Shown in pieces: positions 33,013-41,822 of a stretch of DNA of 64,000 bases (positions are counted from its first letter, which is position 1; each line of letters opens with the position of its first letter). The position numbers and the translations under genes were made by a program. Under the pieces are notes generated by a model, which saw nothing but the letters and a program-made list of their open reading frames with translations, did not search any database and had not been told where the DNA came from. Source of the stretch: Pantoea rodasii (GTDB lineage: Bacteria; Pseudomonadota; Gammaproteobacteria; Enterobacterales; Enterobacteriaceae); contig NZ_MLFP01000020.1 in NCBI RefSeq assembly GCF_002095465.1, positions 23,949-87,948 on the forward strand, read 5' to 3'.

Positions 33013-34206
33013 ATGTCGAGTGTGAATTCCAGTGCCGTTAGCTATGCCAAAACTCAATCCGTTGGCAACGCCACTGAAAGCGGTGATCGCATCGTGTGGG
33101 TCAATCTGTCATTGGCATTTTTGCCGCTGGCCACGCCAGTTAGCGATGCCAAAGTGCTGACCGGGCGCCAGAAGCCGTTGACGGAAGTGGCGATCATCGT
33201 GGCCGAGATTGAAACCCGTGACGGTTTCCAGGGCATCGGCTTCAGCTATTCTAAACGTGCGGGCGGCCAGGGAATTTATGCGCATGCCTGTGAAATTGCC
33301 GATGCGCTGATCGGTGAAGATCCCAATGATATCGATAAGATTTACACCAAACTACTGTGGGCAGGCGCGTCAGTGGGCCGCAGTGGCATGGCGGTGCAGG
33401 CGATTTCACCGTTCGATATTGCGTTATGGGATATGAAAGCGCGTCGCGCGCAGTTGCCACTGGCAAAACTGCTGGGAGCACACCGCGATTCGGTGCAGTG
33501 CTACAACACTTCAGGCGGATTCCTGCATACGCCGCTAGATCAGGTGATCAAAAACGTGGCGATCTCGCGTGAGAACGGCATTGGCGGCATCAAACTCAAA
33601 GTCGGCCAGCCTAATACCGCTGAAGATTTGCGACGTCTCACCGCTGTGCGTCAAACGCTGGGAGATGACTTCCCGCTCATGGTGGATGCGAACCAGCAAT
33701 GGGATCGCGAAACGGCGATTCGCATGGGCCGCAAGATGGAACAGTTCAATCTGGTGTGGATTGAAGAACCGCTGGATGCTTATGACGTGGAAGGCCACGC
33801 CGCGCTGACTGCCGCGCTGGATACGCCGATTGCCACCGGTGAGATGCTCACCAGCTTCCGCGAACATGAGCAGCTCATTCTCGGCAACGCCAGCGACTTT
33901 GTTCAGCCGGATGCGCCACGCGTCGGCGGCATTACGCCGTTCCTGCAGATTATGGATTTGGCGGCGCGCCACGGGCGTAAACTGGCACCGCACTTCGCGA
34001 TGGAGATCCATATTCATCTCGCAGCCGCCTATCCCATCGAACCCTGGCTGGAGCATTTTGAGTGGCTCAACCCGCTGTTCAATGAACAGCTGGAACTTCG
34101 CGATGGCCGCATGTTGATCTCCGATCGCCACGGCCTGGGTTTCAGCTTGAGTGAACAGGCGCGGCGCTGGACCACGCTGACGCACAGCGTGGGCAAACGC
34201 CCTTAG
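33013..34206 (+). CDS. L-talarate/galactarate dehydratase
   Basis: Enolase-superfamily dehydratase acting on galactarate (mucate) and L-talarate, 397 residues. It follows the Salmonella enzyme nearly throughout. The catalytic KxK (Lys194, Lys196) is in GGIKLKVGQP, the metal ligands are Asp225 (MVDANQQW), Glu251 (IEEPLDAYD) and Glu277 (IATGEML), and the second-face base is His327 (LAPHFAMEIH). AGGAGAG lies before the ATG. It stands alone, with a LacI-type repressor divergent; transporter and downstream aldolase genes are not nearby. Its 3' end overlaps clcA by four bases. Confidence 0.92.
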   Translation: MSSVNSSAVSYAKTQSVGNATESGDRIVWVNLSLAFLPLATPVSDAKVLTGRQKPLTEVAIIVAEIETRDGFQGIGFSYSKRAGGQGIYAHACEIADALIGEDPNDIDKIYTKLLWAGASVGRSGMAVQAISPFDIALWDMKARRAQLPLAKLLGAHRDSVQCYNTSGGFLHTPLDQVIKNVAISRENGIGGIKLKVGQPNTAEDLRRLTAVRQTLGDDFPLMVDANQQWDRETAIRMGRKMEQFNLVWIEEPLDAYDVEGHAALTAALDTPIATGEMLTSFREHEQLILGNASDFVQPDAPRVGGITPFLQIMDLAARHGRKLAPHFAMEIHIHLAAAYPIEPWLEHFEWLNPLFNEQLELRDGRMLISDRHGLGFSLSEQARRWTTLTHSVGKRP

Positions 34207-35606
34207 TGTGTCTTTGTGCTGGCGTGAGCGCTGAGCTGAGCCTTGGCCAGCGTGCGCGCCAGAATCGAGGAGTAGAGCGGTTTGCCGCCGAAAAATTGCG
34301 CGGCAAGCGTTGCGCCTAAACAGGTGATGATCATCGGCAGAATCAGCTGATAGTTGTTGGTCATTTCCAGCACCAGCACGATGCCGGTTAAGGGCGCACG
34401 TACCGAGGCGGCAAACAGTGCGCCCATGCCAGCCACGGCAAAAGTCGCGGCCTCCAATTCATAACCCGGGAACCAGTGAATGCACAGCTGACCAAAACAG
34501 GTGCCCAGCAAAGTGCCCAACGTGAGCATCGGCGCAAAGATTCCGCCCGGCGCGCCTGAAGAGAAGCAGCAGATCGTGACCAACGTGCGCAGAGCGAACA
34601 GACCGAATAGCGCCAGAGCGCTGTAACTTCCCGCAGAGAAATCGGGAATCAGCGTGATACCGCCGCTCACCGCCGCTGGCAGATACAACCCGAGCACGCC
34701 ACACAAACCCGCCAGCACACTGCCCCACATTACCCAGGAAGCAATGCGACCTTTATGCAAACGTTGAAACTGATCCTGTGCAAGGAAGATCAGGCGATTA
34801 AACGCCACGCCACAGCCGCCAAACAGGATGCCGAGCAGCAGGTACAGCCAAAGCGTGTTGGTAGGCGCATCACGTAACTGGCCAATGTTGATGATGGCTT
34901 CATTGCCGTTGCACAAACGAAACACGATGCTGGAGACGATCACACCGACAAACACCGCTTTTATCGAGATCAGGCTGTAGCGAAATTGCGGACGCATCTC
35001 TTCAATAATGAACAGGATGCCCGCCAGTGGCGCATTGAAAGCCGCCGATAAACCCGCTGCTGCCCCGGTGGCGATTAAGGTGTGACGAGATTCAGAGGAT
35101 TTAACGCGGAACAGATCCAGACACATGCCGCCGATATTGCCGCCGATCTGCACGGTTGGGCCTTCGCGCCCCAGCACCATACCCGATCCCAGCGCCCCCA
35201 TGCCGCCGATAAACTTCACCGGCAGCACGCGCCACCAGCGAACCGGGCGCAGTTCTTCAAGCGCGCCTTCAATTTCAGGAATACCCGAACCGCCGGCTTC
35301 TGGGGCAAATCGCCGCACCAGATAGTAGCCGATGGCCCCCAACAGCGCGGCGACCAGAAACGCGCCAGCGACTTTTAATAGCGGATGAGTAATGGCGCTT
35401 TCCAGCCAGTTCAATCGCAGATGCAGAATGAAATTCACCGCGCGGTCAAAAGCAACACCGACTAAACCTGTGAGCACGCCGACCAGTGCGGCGAGCAACA
35501 ACAACGCCACGGGGGTTTTGTCACGGCGCAACAGTTTTTGCAACAGCATAAAGCGCCCGGCGCGCATCGCGTTCTCAGGCTGAGTGGCATTTTGCGAAAC
35601 AGACAT
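34203..35606 (-). CDS. clcA: H+/Cl- exchange transporter ClcA
   Basis: Inner-membrane 2 Cl-/1 H+ antiporter used in extreme acid resistance. From the ATG at 35606 (GAGG six bases upstream) it has 467 residues, and the key residues fall at E. coli numbering: Ser107 in GSGIP, gating Glu148 in GREGP, proton Glu203 in IEEM. The anion-path tyrosine is in GGKPLYSSILA. A longer start at 35624 adds six residues and lacks a ribosome site. It is convergent with the talarate dehydratase. All functional motifs are intact. Confidence 0.93.
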   Translation of the reverse strand: MSVSQNATQPENAMRAGRFMLLQKLLRRDKTPVALLLLAALVGVLTGLVGVAFDRAVNFILHLRLNWLESAITHPLLKVAGAFLVAALLGAIGYYLVRRFAPEAGGSGIPEIEGALEELRPVRWWRVLPVKFIGGMGALGSGMVLGREGPTVQIGGNIGGMCLDLFRVKSSESRHTLIATGAAAGLSAAFNAPLAGILFIIEEMRPQFRYSLISIKAVFVGVIVSSIVFRLCNGNEAIINIGQLRDAPTNTLWLYLLLGILFGGCGVAFNRLIFLAQDQFQRLHKGRIASWVMWGSVLAGLCGVLGLYLPAAVSGGITLIPDFSAGSYSALALFGLFALRTLVTICCFSSGAPGGIFAPMLTLGTLLGTCFGQLCIHWFPGYELEAATFAVAGMGALFAASVRAPLTGIVLVLEMTNNYQLILPMIITCLGATLAAQFFGGKPLYSSILARTLAKAQLSAHASTKTH

Positions 35607-35698
35607 GCAGATCCTCAGTAACATCAGCGCCGCACTTCCCGCGACGAAAAGCCGTCAGCATAGCCAAAGCTGGCGCTAGCGTAACGCAATCATTAGCA

Positions 35699-36131
35699 AC
35701 AGAATTTTACGGTTGGCTGGGCAGATCACCATAATGCACCGCTAGCCATACCGTCGGGCCCTGGCTGTCGGTCCAGTTAACACGATGGCGGCAGCCCGCC
35801 GGAATATTGATGAAATCGCCGGTTAACAGTGTGCGCTCTTCGCTTTCGCCTTCCAACTGCAATCCAGCCGATCCCTGTAAAATCATCACCCATTCACCTT
35901 GCGTCTGGCAGTACCAAAAATCGGGCGGACTGGCCTGTCCGGTTGAAACAATACGTTCAATCAGTACATTGGGTTGTGGCAGCAGCGCTTCGAAGGTTTC
36001 AGCGCTACCGCTTTGCGCCGCTGACGGAAAATCACGCAAAAGATTCGTTAACATGATGTGAGCCTGATGTTTTTGCTGGATTTATGCACTGTAACGCAGG
36101 CTTCACCCGGAAGGCTCACAGAATTTTACGG
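35699..36131. repeat. 14-base direct repeat flanking the cupin gene
   Basis: ACAGAATTTTACGG occurs at 35699-35712, over the cupin stop codon, and again at 36118-36131, upstream of its start. GTAACGCA also precedes both copies (35681 and 36091). The pair brackets a 419-base unit that holds only the cupin gene. Confidence 0.55.
35707..36054 (-). CDS. Cupin domain protein
   Basis: Small beta-barrel protein of 115 residues with one cupin domain: QGEWVMILQGSAGLQLEGESEERTLLTGDFINIPAGCRHRVNWTD in pieces, giving the G(X)5HXH-like first motif degenerate and the second motif G-D-(X)5-P-A-G-C-R-H clear. It resembles the YqiC-like cupins that may isomerise or bind sugars or phenols; metal ligands are only partly conserved, so catalysis is doubtful. 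It is flanked by a 14-base direct repeat and lies between clcA and glsA with no operon partner. Confidence 0.8.
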   Translation of the reverse strand: MLTNLLRDFPSAAQSGSAETFEALLPQPNVLIERIVSTGQASPPDFWYCQTQGEWVMILQGSAGLQLEGESEERTLLTGDFINIPAGCRHRVNWTDSQGPTVWLAVHYGDLPSQP

Positions 36132-36240
36132 CGCCCGTTGACGCATCAATGACAAATCACCATGATCCGCGCCATCGTTACCCGTGGCATTCTCGCCGTC
36201 TGCGGGTACACCCTGCTAATTACTCACACTGGAGCCTGTG

Positions 36241-37164
36241 GTGTCTGAACTGACTAATGCATTGCTGGAAGAAATCGTGGCGGAAGTTCGCCCGTTAACA
36301 CGTCAGGGCAAAGTGGCGGACTACATTCCCGCACTGGCCGGTGTCGACGCCGATCAGCTCGGCATCGCGATTGTCACGCCCGATGGTCAGCACTTTCAGG
36401 CCGGTGATGCTTCTACGCGCTTTTCCATTCAATCAATCTCCAAGGTGTTGTCGCTGACCGTCGCCCTGACATTGTATGAAGAGCAGGAAATCTGGCAGCG
36501 CGTAGGCAAAGAACCTTCCGGCCAGGCATTTAACTCGCTAGTACAGCTGGAGCTGGAACAGGGCAAGCCGCGTAATCCGTTTATCAACGCCGGTGCGTTA
36601 GTGATGTGCGATTTACTGGAAGGCCGTTTGACCGCGCCGCGTCAGCGCATGCTGGAGATTGTGCGTCGTCTGGCGCAGCAAAACGATATTCACTATGACC
36701 GTGTTGTTGCCCGCTCCGAATATGAGCATTCTGCACGTAACGCCGCGATTGCCTGGCTAATGAAGTCGTTTGGCAATTTCCACAATGATGTCAGCAAAGT
36801 GATGGAAACCTATTTCCACTACTGCTCGCTCTCCATGAGTTGTGAAGAACTGGCGCGCACCTTCCTCTATCTCGCCAATCAAGGCCGCAGCCAGCACGAT
36901 AAGTGGACGGTGATTTCAGCCCGTCAGTCGCGTCAGGTGAATGCCCTGATGATGACCAGCGGCATGTATGACGGTGCTGGCGAGTTCGCCTGGCGAGTAG
37001 GAATGCCCGCGAAGTCGGGCGTGGGCGGCGGCATCGTCGCGGTGATTCCCGGTGAGATGTGTATCGCGGTGTGGTCGCCAGCGCTTGATCACTCCGGCAA
37101 CTCCCTGGCGGGCACCGCGCTGCTAGAGAAGCTCACCGAGCGACTGGGTCGCTCGATTTTTTAA
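36241..37164 (+). CDS. glsA: Glutaminase A
   Basis: Hydrolyses glutamine to glutamate and ammonia in the cytoplasm. It has 307 residues and matches the E. coli YneH type throughout: serine-dependent SxxK motif Ser65-Lys68 in FSIQSISKVLSL, PRNPFINAGALVMCD, RSEYEHSARNAAIAWLMKSFG, and AKSGVGGGIVAVIPGE. Two GTG codons (36238 and 36241) could start it; the second is six bases after GGAG and was chosen. It is a single gene. In E. coli the paralogue YbaS adds acid resistance; the YneH-like one is linked to nitrogen supply. Confidence 0.92.
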   Translation: MSELTNALLEEIVAEVRPLTRQGKVADYIPALAGVDADQLGIAIVTPDGQHFQAGDASTRFSIQSISKVLSLTVALTLYEEQEIWQRVGKEPSGQAFNSLVQLELEQGKPRNPFINAGALVMCDLLEGRLTAPRQRMLEIVRRLAQQNDIHYDRVVARSEYEHSARNAAIAWLMKSFGNFHNDVSKVMETYFHYCSLSMSCEELARTFLYLANQGRSQHDKWTVISARQSRQVNALMMTSGMYDGAGEFAWRVGMPAKSGVGGGIVAVIPGEMCIAVWSPALDHSGNSLAGTALLEKLTERLGRSIF

Positions 37165-37168
37165 TCGC

Positions 37169-38110
37169 TTAGCTCACCACATGCGATGGATTGCCCTGTG
37201 CAAATCCGTCGAGATTGGCTTCGATGCCGCGCAGCAGATTAGTCACCCCCTGCTGGCTGGCCCACGCGATGTGCGGCGTCAGGAGCAGGTTGGGCACATC
37301 GGGCTGTAACAGTGGATGGTCGGCAGCAGGCGGCTCACTGCTGAGCACATCCAGCGCCGCTCCAGCAATCACCCCCTGGCGCAGCGCGTGAGCCAGTTCC
37401 GTTTCATTGATCAACCCACCCCGCGCGGTGTTAATCAGCCAGACGGATGGCTTCATGAGCGCCAATGCTTGCAAATTAATTAACTGGTGCGTGTGCGGTG
37501 TCAGCGGGCAATGCAGCGTCAGAACATCGCTGCGCGCCAGCACCTCTTCAAAAGGGGTATAACCTGCACGTGGCGTGGTGCTGCCTTTGCGATCGGCATA
37601 CAGCACCGTCATGCCGAGCGCTTCTGCCATAGCACCCACCGCGCTGCCGATGTCGCCTTTCCCGACAATCCCTAAGGTCGCACCAAAAATGTCCTGAATT
37701 GGCTGGCGATGCACGCAAAAATGGGCCGATGCCGGCCATTGCGCGCGCGTACTGTTGGCGTAATCCACCAGATGGCGGCGCAGGGCAAACAGAGCGGCGA
37801 TCACGCCTTCCGATACGCTGCGGGTCGAGTAGCCTGGCACATTGCTGACCACAATGCCCCGTTCGCGACAGGCCTCCAGATCAATACAGTCGTAACCGGT
37901 GGCCGCGACACAGACGAAGCGTAAATCCGGCAGCTGACGCAGCGTTTCAGCGCGCAGCGGCACTTTGTTCGTTATGACGATCTGTGCACCGCGCAGCGCA
38001 GGCACAATTTCGCTGAGTGACGTCGTCCCTCGATAATGCCACTCAGTACACCACTGCGGGCGTGCAGGGGGTTGCGGCAGCGTGTCACCGTCCAGCGTCA
38101 CTATTTTCAT
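37169..38110 (-). CDS. D-2-hydroxyacid dehydrogenase
   Basis: NAD(P)-linked dehydrogenase of 2-hydroxyacids (glycerate dehydrogenase/HprA-like), 313 residues. The coenzyme motif is LGIVGKGDIGSAVGAMAEALG, with the catalytic Arg in INTARGGLINE, Glu in LSSEPP and His in LLTPHIAWAS. The early segment VCVAATGYDCIDLEACRERG is typical of HprA. The ATG at 38110 has GGAG five bases upstream; the in-frame start at 38146 does not. It is convergent with glsA (four bases apart). It is a second, distinct member of the family besides 18200-19141. Confidence 0.87.
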   Translation of the reverse strand: MKIVTLDGDTLPQPPARPQWCTEWHYRGTTSLSEIVPALRGAQIVITNKVPLRAETLRQLPDLRFVCVAATGYDCIDLEACRERGIVVSNVPGYSTRSVSEGVIAALFALRRHLVDYANSTRAQWPASAHFCVHRQPIQDIFGATLGIVGKGDIGSAVGAMAEALGMTVLYADRKGSTTPRAGYTPFEEVLARSDVLTLHCPLTPHTHQLINLQALALMKPSVWLINTARGGLINETELAHALRQGVIAGAALDVLSSEPPAADHPLLQPDVPNLLLTPHIAWASQQGVTNLLRGIEANLDGFAQGNPSHVVS

Positions 38111-38296
38111 CGCGTCTCCGTGTTTATGTTTCCGTACTGTTCTCATCAGGTTGCACTAAGGTTAACAAATGCTGGGCGTTAAGTGACTTTTTTCAAAAGG
38201 TGCGAATTTTTTCTTAATTAGCCTGAGTTTCTTTAACCCTTCTGCGGCAATGGCGTTACACTTCGGCCTCTTTTGCTGAATCTTTTCGTCGCCACC

Positions 38297-38713
38297 ATGA
38301 CCTTTTCACATCAACTTCGTCAACGCCTGACTGCTTGTATCGCCATCGTGGCGGTGCTGCTGCTGTTTGTCGCGCCAATCGTGTCGAAGACGTTGATGGA
38401 ACGGCAAAACCGTATGATGGATATGCCTTCACACGGTATGACGTCTGATATGTCGATGCATCATCACGAGATGATGATGGATATGGCAATGCCGGGCATG
38501 GACCATCATAAGATGGATGACGGTGAATTCGCCTGCGGATACTGTGACCTGTTGGTTCATGTGCCGCTGCTGATGTGGGTGTTTGTCCCCTTCATCTGGC
38601 TCATCATGGTGATTTCCCGCGCCCCACCGCTGCCGCGACGGCAGGCACCGGTGATACGACGCTTTAGCCCGACACACCGAACACGCGCGCCCCCGGTTTT
38701 TCTTTCCTGCTGA
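38297..38713 (+). CDS. DUF2946-like, Met/His-rich membrane protein
   Basis: Small membrane protein of 138 residues. It has an N-terminal hydrophobic segment (ACIAIVAVLLLFVAPIVS), then a Met- and His-rich stretch (NRMMDMPSHGMTSDMSMHHH, EMMMDMAMPGMDHHKMDD), a CGYC motif (as in other DUF2946 proteins), a second hydrophobic segment (VPLLMWVFVPFIWLIMVI) and a basic tail. Such Met/His clusters bind copper in the periplasm, so a role in copper acquisition or handling is likely. It is followed 65 bases on by a PepSY protein that also has a Met-rich stretch. The start has only a weak ribosome site. Confidence 0.75.
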   Translation: MTFSHQLRQRLTACIAIVAVLLLFVAPIVSKTLMERQNRMMDMPSHGMTSDMSMHHHEMMMDMAMPGMDHHKMDDGEFACGYCDLLVHVPLLMWVFVPFIWLIMVISRAPPLPRRQAPVIRRFSPTHRTRAPPVFLSC

Positions 38714-38778
38714 TTTAATTTTCAAGCGGTGCAACCCTGTTTGCGCCTCGGCATTCTCTAACCGGAAGGAAGACGGCT

Positions 38779-40542
38779 TTGTCTGCTGCTCACTCTGCAG
38801 CACCGCGCGGTGCGGTGCTTAATTTACTTCGTCGCTTACATTTTTATATTGGCCTGTTTGTCGCACCGTTCATATTCGTGGCGGCGCTCAGCGGCACGTC
38901 ATATGTACTGACGCCACAGCTGGAAAACGTCATCTATTCGGATGCGTTAACGGTGCAACCCAACGGCAATGCACAGCCCCTTTCTGCGCAGATCAGTGCT
39001 GCACGTGCTTACGCAGGTGAAAAGCAGCATATCTATGCTGTGCGTCCAGCGCCGGGTGCGAATGACACCACCCGCGTGCAGTTCAGCGATGCCTCACTGG
39101 GTGCTTCACAGTCACGTGCGGTGTTTATCGACCCTTACAGCCTGAAAGTGAAAGGCGATATGCCGGTGTACGGCACCAGTGGCGTGCTGCCGCTGCGTAC
39201 CACCCTCGATCTGTTACACAGCAGCCTGTTGCTGGGTGACTTTGGTCGCAACTACAGCGAACTTGCAGCTTCCTGGCTGTGGGTTGCCGCGTTGGGCGGT
39301 GTGCTGCTGTGGCTGGGTACACGCCCGAAACGCCAGCTGAAACGGGCCAAAACTGGCTTTGCCTTTAGTCGACACTGGCATGTCACGCTGGGTCTGACGC
39401 TGGTGCTGGGATTGGTGTTCTTTTCGGTTACCGGCTTAACCTGGTCGCAATGGGCGGGAAATAATATTGATCGCTGGCGTACTGAGTTGAACTGGCTGAC
39501 GCCGCAGGTCAACACCGCACTCAATCGTGAAGCGCCCGCTGCACCCGCCGATCCGCATGCTGATCATCACGCAATGCCGGGTATGCCAGAAATGGATATG
39601 TCGGATATGTCGATGTCCGGTATGTCGATGTCCGCAATGGCAAAACCGACGGCACAATCCGTGAAACCGCTGCCTACTAACCAGCCTGACAGCGATTGGG
39701 ATCGCGTGCTTCATGCGGCGCGCCAGGATGGATTGAGCGCCAGCAAGCTCGAATTGCGCCAGCCGAAGAGTGTCGACAAAGCCTGGGCGGTCACGGAAAT
39801 TGATCGCAGTTGGCCAACCCGCGTAGATGCCCTCTCCGTTAACCCGCAAGATTTTTCGATTGTTGATCACGTCTATTTTGCCCAATTCCCGCTGGTGGCA
39901 AAACTGACGCGCTGGGGAGTAGATGCGCATATGGGGGTGTTGTTTGGCCTGCCTAACCAGCTGCTGCTGGCGTTCTTTGGGCTCGGTTTGTGCAGCATGA
40001 TCGTGTTGGGTTACCGCATGTGGTGGCTCCGTCGTCCTCAGCAGGCAGAAGCCAGCCCGGCACAGACGTTAACCGAAACCTGGCTTGCCATACCGCATTA
40101 CACCAAAGGTACCTGCGTGATGGTGGCGCTGGCGCTGGGCTATGCGCTGCCGGTAATGGGCGCGAGTTTGCTGGCGTTCTTAGTGATAGATATCCTGCGC
40201 TGGCGTAAGCAACAACGCATCCCGATGACTGAAGCCGAAATCATGGCGGCGCAGCAATCTCCGCTCGGTATTATTCGCGCTCGCTTTGCGGTGAAACGCA
40301 AAGAGATGCGCTACTTCCTGCGCGGCGTGTGCATTCTGGCAGTGATTGTCGTCACGGTGATGAGTAATGCCATGATTGGTGGAGTGATCGATCAGTACGG
40401 CATTCCTTTCAGCCACTGGTCGCTTTCGATGTACATCACGCAGGGGATGATGATTGCCTTATACAGCGCAGTTTTCACCGCACTGATGTCAATTCCGTTA
40501 TGGTATTTCTTCCTTGGCGAGAGTGACCCACAAGGTAAATAA
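38779..40542 (+). CDS. PepSY-associated TM protein with Met-rich loop
   Basis: Inner-membrane protein of 587 residues, PepSY_TM (iron-regulated PiuB-like) family. It has an N-terminal TM (LHFYIGLFVAPFIFVAALSGTSYVL), PepSY-like periplasmic domains, TM segments (WLWVAALGGVLLWLG, LGLTLVLGLVFFSVTGLTWSQW) and a large C-terminal membrane part. Between residues about 255 and 295 lies HADHHAMPGMPEMDMSDMS then MSGMSMSAM, a clear metal-binding loop facing the periplasm. The start is a TTG eight bases after AAGGA. The pair with DUF2946 suggests copper or iron uptake or reduction; direct function is unknown. Confidence 0.82.
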   Translation: MSAAHSAAPRGAVLNLLRRLHFYIGLFVAPFIFVAALSGTSYVLTPQLENVIYSDALTVQPNGNAQPLSAQISAARAYAGEKQHIYAVRPAPGANDTTRVQFSDASLGASQSRAVFIDPYSLKVKGDMPVYGTSGVLPLRTTLDLLHSSLLLGDFGRNYSELAASWLWVAALGGVLLWLGTRPKRQLKRAKTGFAFSRHWHVTLGLTLVLGLVFFSVTGLTWSQWAGNNIDRWRTELNWLTPQVNTALNREAPAAPADPHADHHAMPGMPEMDMSDMSMSGMSMSAMAKPTAQSVKPLPTNQPDSDWDRVLHAARQDGLSASKLELRQPKSVDKAWAVTEIDRSWPTRVDALSVNPQDFSIVDHVYFAQFPLVAKLTRWGVDAHMGVLFGLPNQLLLAFFGLGLCSMIVLGYRMWWLRRPQQAEASPAQTLTETWLAIPHYTKGTCVMVALALGYALPVMGASLLAFLVIDILRWRKQQRIPMTEAEIMAAQQSPLGIIRARFAVKRKEMRYFLRGVCILAVIVVTVMSNAMIGGVIDQYGIPFSHWSLSMYITQGMMIALYSAVFTALMSIPLWYFFLGESDPQGK

Positions 40543-40547
40543 AGGTG

Positions 40548-40567
40548 GGTGCGCAGGGATGCGCACC
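40548..40567. terminator. Hairpin between convergent genes
   Basis: Perfect 8-base stem GGTGCGCA/TGCGCACC with a four-base loop, between the PepSY gene and the first alcohol dehydrogenase. It has no T run on the plus strand, so it may be a bidirectional weak terminator. Confidence 0.45.
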
Positions 40568-40585
40568 GAACCGAGTCCACGCCAC

Positions 40586-41602
40586 TTAGAAGTCCGCTTT
40601 CAGCACCACGCGGTAATGGGCTTTACCCGCTCTCACGTGTTCTAACGCGGCATTGACCTGCGACATCGGAAACTCCTCAACCTGAGGTGCGATATCCACG
40701 CGCACGGCCAACTTCAGTAACGCGCGCAATTGAGAGGGAGAACCGGTAGAAGATCCGGTTAGCGCACGGTCGCCGACAATCAAACTGAACGCCGGAACCT
40801 CAAACGGCTTCATCACCGCGCCCACCGTGTGGAACTTGCCTTGCCGCGCCAGTGCCTGATAGTACGGCTTCCAGTCCAAATCCACGGCTACGGTGCTGAT
40901 GATCAGATCGAACTGCCCGGTTAATGCATTCAAAGCTGCCGCATCGCGGCTATTCACCACCCGATTGGCTCCCATCGCCAGAATCGAGTCGGTTTTGCTG
41001 GCGTTGGAGCTAAATGCAGTGACTTCCGCGCCCATCGCACGCAGCAGCTTGATCGCCATGTGACCTAAGCCGCCAATGCCAATCACACCTACGCGACTAG
41101 TGGCATTAATGTTATGCATCAAAAGAGGTTTGAACACGGTGATCCCGCCACACAGCAGCGGCCCCGTTGAGGCCAAATCCAGCGACTCCGGCAATGGAAT
41201 CACCCACTGCCAGTTGGCGCGCAGATGGCTGGCAAAACCGCCGTGATTGTTGATGGTGGAGACTTTACCGGTCTGGCAGTTAACCTGATCGCCCGCAATA
41301 CAGGCATCGCAGTGCTGGCAGCTTTTAGCCGTCCAGCCGATACCCACTCGTTGGCCGATGTGAAGCCCTTTATTTTGGGCTGCATCACCCAATGCCGCTA
41401 CGCGACCAATCACTTCATGACCGGCAATCAAGGGATAGCGCGAACCGCCCCATTCGTTGTCGATCATCGACAGATCGGAATGGCATACGCCGCAGTAATC
41501 GACTTCAACCTGCACGTCTTCCGCTGCCAACGGACCGGCATCGTATTCAAAAGGCACCAACGCCTCACCCGCTTGCAGAGCGGCATAGCTGGAAATCTTC
41601 AT
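40586..41602 (-). CDS. Zinc-dependent alcohol dehydrogenase, copy 1
   Basis: NAD(P)-dependent zinc alcohol/aldehyde dehydrogenase of the cinnamyl-alcohol-dehydrogenase-like (YahK) group, 338 residues. The catalytic zinc site uses Cys in DYCGVCHSDLSM and His in AGHEVIG, and the structural zinc site is CQHCDACIAGDQVNC. The Rossmann motif is GVIGIGGLGHMAIKLLRAMG. AGGGGA is five bases before the ATG at 41602 (an in-frame GTG at 41605 is less likely). A near-identical paralogue of exactly the same length lies upstream. Aldehyde reduction is inferred from the group. Confidence 0.9.
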   Translation of the reverse strand: MKISSYAALQAGEALVPFEYDAGPLAAEDVQVEVDYCGVCHSDLSMIDNEWGGSRYPLIAGHEVIGRVAALGDAAQNKGLHIGQRVGIGWTAKSCQHCDACIAGDQVNCQTGKVSTINNHGGFASHLRANWQWVIPLPESLDLASTGPLLCGGITVFKPLLMHNINATSRVGVIGIGGLGHMAIKLLRAMGAEVTAFSSNASKTDSILAMGANRVVNSRDAAALNALTGQFDLIISTVAVDLDWKPYYQALARQGKFHTVGAVMKPFEVPAFSLIVGDRALTGSSTGSPSQLRALLKLAVRVDIAPQVEEFPMSQVNAALEHVRAGKAHYRVVLKADF

Positions 41603-41822
41603 CACTGTCCCCTGGATTTTGCTTGAGAGGAAAACAGATTAGCAAAGTGGCAGGCAATTTTATGCTGAACAATCAGTTTATTAGGCGGGAGGATGCTGTT
41701 GAAACATGAGATTCAATTGATGGGGAAGATAGCGGCGCCATTCAATGCGCATCCGTCAGCGAGGTTGCCGCTGCAGATAAGCGCAAAGCATCGCGCCGCT
41801 ATGAGTCGTACCTAAGCGAGTA

